A DNA stretch of 64,000 bases from Rossellomorea marisflavi (lineage in GTDB: Bacteria > Bacillota > Bacilli > Bacillales > Bacillaceae_B): contig NZ_LGUE01000004.1 in NCBI RefSeq assembly GCF_001274775.1, forward strand, positions 356,163-420,162, read 5' to 3'. How positions within the stretch are numbered: position 1 is the stretch's first letter; each line of letters begins with the position of its first letter. This document shows, in pieces, positions 60,439 to 64,000 of the stretch. The position numbers and the translations under genes were made by a program. The notes below the pieces were generated by a model. The model worked only from the letters and a program-made list of their open reading frames with translations, did not search any database and had not been told where the DNA came from.

Positions 60439-61757
60439 GATTCCTCCTTTCGTGTGAAAATGGCAAACTGCGTCGGCTGCCCGTGGGTGTCATGGTCATC
60501 ACCGATTCCCTGATGGGTGATATCATACGCTTGATCCCCGTCCATATTCCGGCACCAGGTCTGGAACTCTTCACGTGTCCATTCGAACCGGTGATCGGGG
60601 TGGCGGTATCCTTCCCCCATGTCGTACACCCGGTTGTACTCGGCGTTTGGCGTCGTGATCAGGAGGGTGCGCGGTCTGTAGGCACCAAGGATCGTCTCCA
60701 TGATCTTCGGCAGGCGGTGTTCATCGATATGCTCGATCACTTCGCACAGGATGATCACATCCTTATTCCGGAGGCGCTCATCATAATAGAATAGCGACCC
60801 CATCACGTTTGTCGGTTTCAGGAATCCCGCCTGACTTTCCGCTTTCTCGAAACGCTTCAACGCCTTCAGGGCGGCCTGCTCCGAAGGCTCGACAGCAAGG
60901 ATCTCTTCTATTCCGGGAACAAACCCGAGGCGTGTGGCCAGCTTTCCTTCCCCTGAGCCCATGTCGACCACGCTCGATTTCGTTTGTAGTCCTTTGACCA
61001 CTTGGATAATCGACTCATACCGGGTCTCATTGAGTCTCGGTTTTGCCGGCTCCGACTTTCCTTTCCCTTCCTCGGGAAGAACATGGCGGTATACATCCTT
61101 GAAGCGGAGGGCCCGCTGCAGGATGAATGCGCGTTTCGGGTGATCATCGAGCCACCCTTCCCCGTATCTCTCAATCTTGTCGATTTCCTTTTCATCGATA
61201 TAGTAGTGCTTGTACTGATCAAGGACCGGGATGAGGACGAACAGCTGCCTCAGTCCTAGTTGGAGGGTCGTTCTCCCTTTCAATGTGATGAACCTGGCGG
61301 CCGGTTCCCCTTCGCTCCGGTCGATCCCCACAGAAAATCCAAGGGGCTCGAACAGCTCGGTGATCGCCCCGTCCGACAAGGAGGATGCGAGGGGGCCGAA
61401 CTCGAACGTGAACGGAAAGGCATGATCCACCCACTCCGTGTAGGCTTCCTTCGGTTTGCCGTTCAGGGCCGTGCCGAGGGCCGTGCGCAGGAACGTACAG
61501 AAGATGCTGCTCACGGAAAATTCGCGGTCATTGATGTAGGAAGTGATGTCATACTTCTCCGAACCGTCCCTCGACAGTTCGATCGGGTCGGGCGTCACGA
61601 AGAAGGTCACTTCCACCTCATCCTCACTGAACGTGCTGAAAAACATCCGGACGAGATGCCCGTTCTGACTACGCTCGTAGAGGTTCGCCGGGTTCTTCGC
61701 AAGCAGATGGGAGATGACTCTCGCATCCTTATCTGCCGTATGGATCGTCAATTGCAT
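60435..61757 (-). CDS. hen1: 3'-terminal RNA ribose 2'-O-methyltransferase Hen1
   Basis: A 440-residue bacterial Hen1. The N-terminal half (1-240) is the ligase-activating domain that works with Pnkp. The C-terminal half is a methyltransferase with the SAM site VVDMGSGEGKLATRL (264-276). Its metal site CEVIEHIDEHRLPKIM has the Glu-x-x-Glu-His of Hen1 enzymes (339-343), and the C-terminal HPDHRFEWTREEF follows. It methylates the 2'-OH at the 3' end before ligation, so the repaired RNA resists a second cut. It is the first gene of the two-gene repair operon. Confidence 0.94.
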   Translation of the reverse strand: MQLTIHTADKDARVISHLLAKNPANLYERSQNGHLVRMFFSTFSEDEVEVTFFVTPDPIELSRDGSEKYDITSYINDREFSVSSIFCTFLRTALGTALNGKPKEAYTEWVDHAFPFTFEFGPLASSLSDGAITELFEPLGFSVGIDRSEGEPAARFITLKGRTTLQLGLRQLFVLIPVLDQYKHYYIDEKEIDKIERYGEGWLDDHPKRAFILQRALRFKDVYRHVLPEEGKGKSEPAKPRLNETRYESIIQVVKGLQTKSSVVDMGSGEGKLATRLGFVPGIEEILAVEPSEQAALKALKRFEKAESQAGFLKPTNVMGSLFYYDERLRNKDVIILCEVIEHIDEHRLPKIMETILGAYRPRTLLITTPNAEYNRVYDMGEGYRHPDHRFEWTREEFQTWCRNMDGDQAYDITHQGIGDDHDTHGQPTQFAIFTRKEES

Positions 61758-61929
61758 GGGGATCCTTCCTTTCTACTGGGTTATTAATTCACTAGTATAC
61801 CAGTTCAGGATGGAATAAGTTTCAATAATTGTTAAATGTTCTTGCCAATTTTCATAGAAGAAGGTACAATCCATTTATACCTTGTAAAACGATGTACACA
61901 GTAACACGATGCAAAAGGAGGAATGACGG

Positions 61930-62292
61930 TTGGACAAAGAAATCATGAAGGGCAGCATCGACATCCTGCTTCTAACCCTGATCAGCTCGGAGGATATGTA
62001 CGGCTATCAGATCGTGAAGGCGCTGAAAGAAAACAGCGACGAGCTCTACAGCATGAGCGAAGGCACCCTCTATCCCGCCCTGAAGCGGTTGGAGAAAAAG
62101 GGATGGATCCGCTCCTACTGGCAGGAGCCCGATACGGGAGCACGCCGGAAATACTACGCCATCACCGAAGACGGGAAGGCAGAACTGAACCGAAAATTGC
62201 AAGAATGGAACAACGTCAACACCCTAATCAAGAGATGTTCGGAGGGACTCGCATGGATCAAACCATTGAAGACTACATCGACCGCATTGTAA
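61930..62292 (+). CDS. PadR-family transcriptional regulator
   Basis: A 120-residue winged-helix protein. ILLLTLISSEDMYGYQIVKA, MSEGTLYPALKRLEKKGWIR and GARRKYYAITEDGKAEL are the PadR signature. The start is a TTG at 61930 with AAAGGAGG nine bases upstream. It overlaps the next gene by 40 bases, so the membrane protein is translationally coupled. Such PadR-HAAS pairs typically respond to envelope conditions. The ligand is unknown. Confidence 0.85.
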   Translation: MDKEIMKGSIDILLLTLISSEDMYGYQIVKALKENSDELYSMSEGTLYPALKRLEKKGWIRSYWQEPDTGARRKYYAITEDGKAELNRKLQEWNNVNTLIKRCSEGLAWIKPLKTTSTAL

Positions 62293-63017
62293 ACAAACTC
62301 GACATGGACGAGATCGACCGACTCGAGCTGAAAGAAGAAATGATGGGGCACATCGACCTGTTGAAAAGCGATTTCATCGCACAGGGTCTTGAGCCGGAAG
62401 AAGCGACCAAGGCGGCACTGCAAAGCTTCGGCCATGAAGAAACCCTGAAGGACGGGCTGAAGGAGTCGTTTTCCCCTTTCAATAAAGGCGTTCTTCTATT
62501 CCTGAAGCTGGCCGGAGGTGCCTATGCCCTTGTGCTGCTATGGGCACTGCTGCTGCAACGAATCGTGAATAATATGGTGGCCTACTTCTCCACTCCTTTC
62601 TACTTCAATCGATACTTCTTCATCCCTGAGGGGGCAGGATACTTCAATATGGACGCGTGGGTGCGGAATGCAAACGTCATCCCGTTTCACAGCCTGTATG
62701 AATACACAACAAGATGGAACCATTACAATGTCGATATCATCTTATCCAACACGTTCGGCAATATCCTTCTCTATATCCCACTCGGGTTCTTCCTACCTCT
62801 CCTCATCATGAAGGGTGCGGGGATGTTGAAGGTAGTCAAACAGTCAGCCACCCTCATCTTCCTTGTGAATCTGGCACAGTATGTGCTTCATTTAGGACGC
62901 TTTGATGTGGATGATGTGATCCTCGGTACGGTTGGCGCGTTGATCGGGTATCTGATTTATCGACCGTTCATGCGCTTGTCGAAGGGGATGGCAAGTCGGC
63001 GGGTTGTGCAGGCGTAG
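62253..63017 (+). CDS. HAAS-domain VanZ-family membrane protein
   Basis: About 254 residues, starting at the ATG at 62253 (CGGAGGG upstream). Residues 1-70 form the HAAS helical domain found next to PadR regulators (IEDYIDRIVNKLDMDEIDRL, HIDLLKSDFIAQGLEPEEA). Helices then lead into a VanZ-like domain with ANVIPFHSLYEY, NTFGNILLYIPLGFFLPLL and FDVDDVILGTVGALIGYLIY. VanZ of enterococci gives low-level teicoplanin resistance, but most family members are uncharacterised. The PadR gene upstream probably controls it. Confidence 0.85.
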   Translation: MDQTIEDYIDRIVNKLDMDEIDRLELKEEMMGHIDLLKSDFIAQGLEPEEATKAALQSFGHEETLKDGLKESFSPFNKGVLLFLKLAGGAYALVLLWALLLQRIVNNMVAYFSTPFYFNRYFFIPEGAGYFNMDAWVRNANVIPFHSLYEYTTRWNHYNVDIILSNTFGNILLYIPLGFFLPLLIMKGAGMLKVVKQSATLIFLVNLAQYVLHLGRFDVDDVILGTVGALIGYLIYRPFMRLSKGMASRRVVQA

Positions 63018-63108
63018 ATTTTACTTAAAGGGTTCTAGTAGAGGACAAGTAATCAATCGCATTATTCATTTCTACGGATTCTTTTGTTTGAACACGCTAT
63101 ATAGATAG

Positions 63109-63148
63109 AAAAGGAGACCCATCCTGAACGAATTGGGTCTCCTTTTTC
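63109..63148. terminator. Bidirectional intrinsic terminator
   Basis: Stem GGAGACCCA (63113-63121) / TGGGTCTCC (63134-63142), with A-run and T-run flanks, between convergent genes. Confidence 0.8.
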
Positions 63149-63161
63149 TATTATCGGCCTT

Positions 63162-64000
63162 TTACTTCTGTTCCGATTGCACCAAAATCTTCACCTGATT
63201 CTTCTCCTTGATCAGACTCTGGAAGCCTTCTTCGATGACATCATCGAGGGGAATCCGTTTGGTGACGAGTTTGTCTGCTGAGAAGTAGCCTTTTTGCATG
63301 AGGGAAAGGACGGCCGGATACACGTCGCGGTAGCCGATGATGCCTTTGACGGTCCGTTCCTTGATGACGATGTCATTCGGAAGGATTTCCGCTCCCTGTT
63401 CCCAGATGGAGACGATGATCGTTTCGCCGCCGATCCCTGTTGACTGGATTGCTTGGCGAAGGACGACCGGAACCCCTGTCACTTCGAAGGATACATCGAC
63501 ACCTCCACCGGTGAGGCGGCTGATTTCCGCCACGGTATCGTCCACTTCGGCCGGGTTGACGACAATGGCTCCCAGTTCTTCTGCCTTGGCTTGTCTCTCA
63601 GGAGAAAGCTCGACGGCGTAGATATCGGTCGCACCAGCTGCTTTCAACGCTTCGATCACAAGGAGCCCGATCGGTCCGCAACCGAACACCGCGACTTTAT
63701 CCCCTGCTTTTACTTTACTTGAACGTACCGCGTATAGTGCCACGGCAGACGGTTCCACGAGTGCGCCCTGTTCATAGGATAGGTCATCAGGAAGCTTGAA
63801 GAGGAGCTCTTCATCGACAGCCACGTATTCACTCAAGCCGCCGCCGCCGCCTGCAAGTCCGAGGAAGCCCATTTGCTCATCGAGGTTATAAGCCCCTTGG
63901 TGACCATGTGTGGCAAAGATCGGTTCCACGACGACGCGGTCGCCTATTTTGTAATTGCTTACGCCTTCTCCGACTTCCACGACTTCACCGGAAAACTCAT
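63162..64000 (-). CDS. bdhA: 2,3-butanediol dehydrogenase-like zinc alcohol dehydrogenase (partial)
   Basis: The C-terminal 279 residues are visible and the 5' part is beyond the right edge. The first residues in view (EFSGEVVEVGEGVSNYKIGD) are the start of the GroES-like catalytic domain after the first zinc ligand. The Rossmann motif is VAVFGCGPIGLLVIEALKA, followed by AVELSPERQAKAEELGAIVV and IGYRDVYPAVLSLMQKGYF. The pattern matches the butanediol/sorbitol dehydrogenase branch, BdhA of Bacillus, which interconverts acetoin and 2,3-butanediol. The missing N-terminus prevents checking the zinc ligands. Confidence 0.82.
   Translation of the reverse strand, partial: EFSGEVVEVGEGVSNYKIGDRVVVEPIFATHGHQGAYNLDEQMGFLGLAGGGGGLSEYVAVDEELLFKLPDDLSYEQGALVEPSAVALYAVRSSKVKAGDKVAVFGCGPIGLLVIEALKAAGATDIYAVELSPERQAKAEELGAIVVNPAEVDDTVAEISRLTGGGVDVSFEVTGVPVVLRQAIQSTGIGGETIIVSIWEQGAEILPNDIVIKERTVKGIIGYRDVYPAVLSLMQKGYFSADKLVTKRIPLDDVIEEGFQSLIKEKNQVKILVQSEQK

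Noticed and set aside
61923-63017. A 364-codon frame covering both PadR and the VanZ-like protein
   Set aside because: Its first 110 codons read the PadR gene out of frame. The PadR frame (TTG 61930) and the VanZ-like ATG at 62253 both have good ribosome binding sites and family-like starts.
1-64000. tRNA, rRNA, riboswitch or CRISPR array
   Set aside because: I saw no cloverleaf with CCA-like ends, no rRNA-like conserved blocks and no repeat-spacer array. Leaders of the xyl and transporter operons are short and show operators rather than folded aptamers.

Overview
The window looks like chromosomal DNA from a spore-forming, plant-polymer-using member of the Bacillaceae (Rossellomorea/'Bacillus marisflavi' type is my guess). 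The basis is the gene content (ROK-type xylR with xylAB, LplABC/YesL/YteR-type pectin genes, BceB-type permease, yfmS-yfmT pair, PadR-DUF2812 pair, bdhA), AGGAGG ribosome binding sites, GTG/TTG starts and mid-range GC content. I saw no rRNA, tRNA or CRISPR array.

Layout. 1-1140: a GyrI-like gene cut by the left edge, a small DUF3953 membrane protein and a small lipoprotein. 1189-14081: a pectin/xylan-oligomer utilisation locus. A tightly overlapping minus-strand operon encodes an LplB-type permease, a DUF624 protein, an LplA-type binding lipoprotein, YteR-type unsaturated rhamnogalacturonyl hydrolase, GH28 polygalacturonase, an alpha/beta esterase, pectinesterase, a small membrane protein and a GH43 beta-xylosidase. 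The LplC-type permease is divergent, followed by a convergent membrane-bound AraC regulator. The enzymes lack signal peptides, so they should work inside the cell on imported oligomers. 14242-19141: xylose isomerase, xylulokinase and a uronate-dehydrogenase-like enzyme in one operon, with divergent xylR and a clear xyl operator. 19243-22779: five tandem paralogous lipoproteins. 23014-31046: OsmC, a methyltransferase, PadR-DUF2812, an orphan BceB-type permease behind a BceR-like operator, a DUF896/LLM oxidoreductase pair behind an MhqR-like operator, an unknown gene, and a decayed sixth lipoprotein among dispersed palindromic repeats. 31317-40383: a sugar-sensing system (two periplasmic-type binding proteins, YesM/LytS kinase, YesN regulator) downstream of a ChvE-GguA-GguB monosaccharide ABC transporter.

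40551-43775 is a graveyard: a P4/D5-type phage primase that has lost its P-loop, a small unknown ORF, a small membrane protein and a broken IS3 element. 43865-47307: an ACR3/BASS transporter and a soluble chemoreceptor paired with an aldehyde dehydrogenase. 47482-55056: one 2524-residue protein with 23 carboxypeptidase-regulatory-like repeats and a Cys-rich C-terminus, probably a spore-surface protein. 55531-57651: small genes. 57844-61757: the Pnkp-Hen1 RNA repair operon. 61930-63017: PadR with a HAAS-VanZ membrane protein. The right edge cuts a 2,3-butanediol-dehydrogenase-like gene.

How it works together: oligogalacturonides and xylo-oligomers are imported, cut and de-esterified in the cytoplasm. 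Free xylose enters through the ABC transporter, is sensed by the binding-protein/kinase system and goes to XylAB, with CcpA-type cre sites at both uptake loci.
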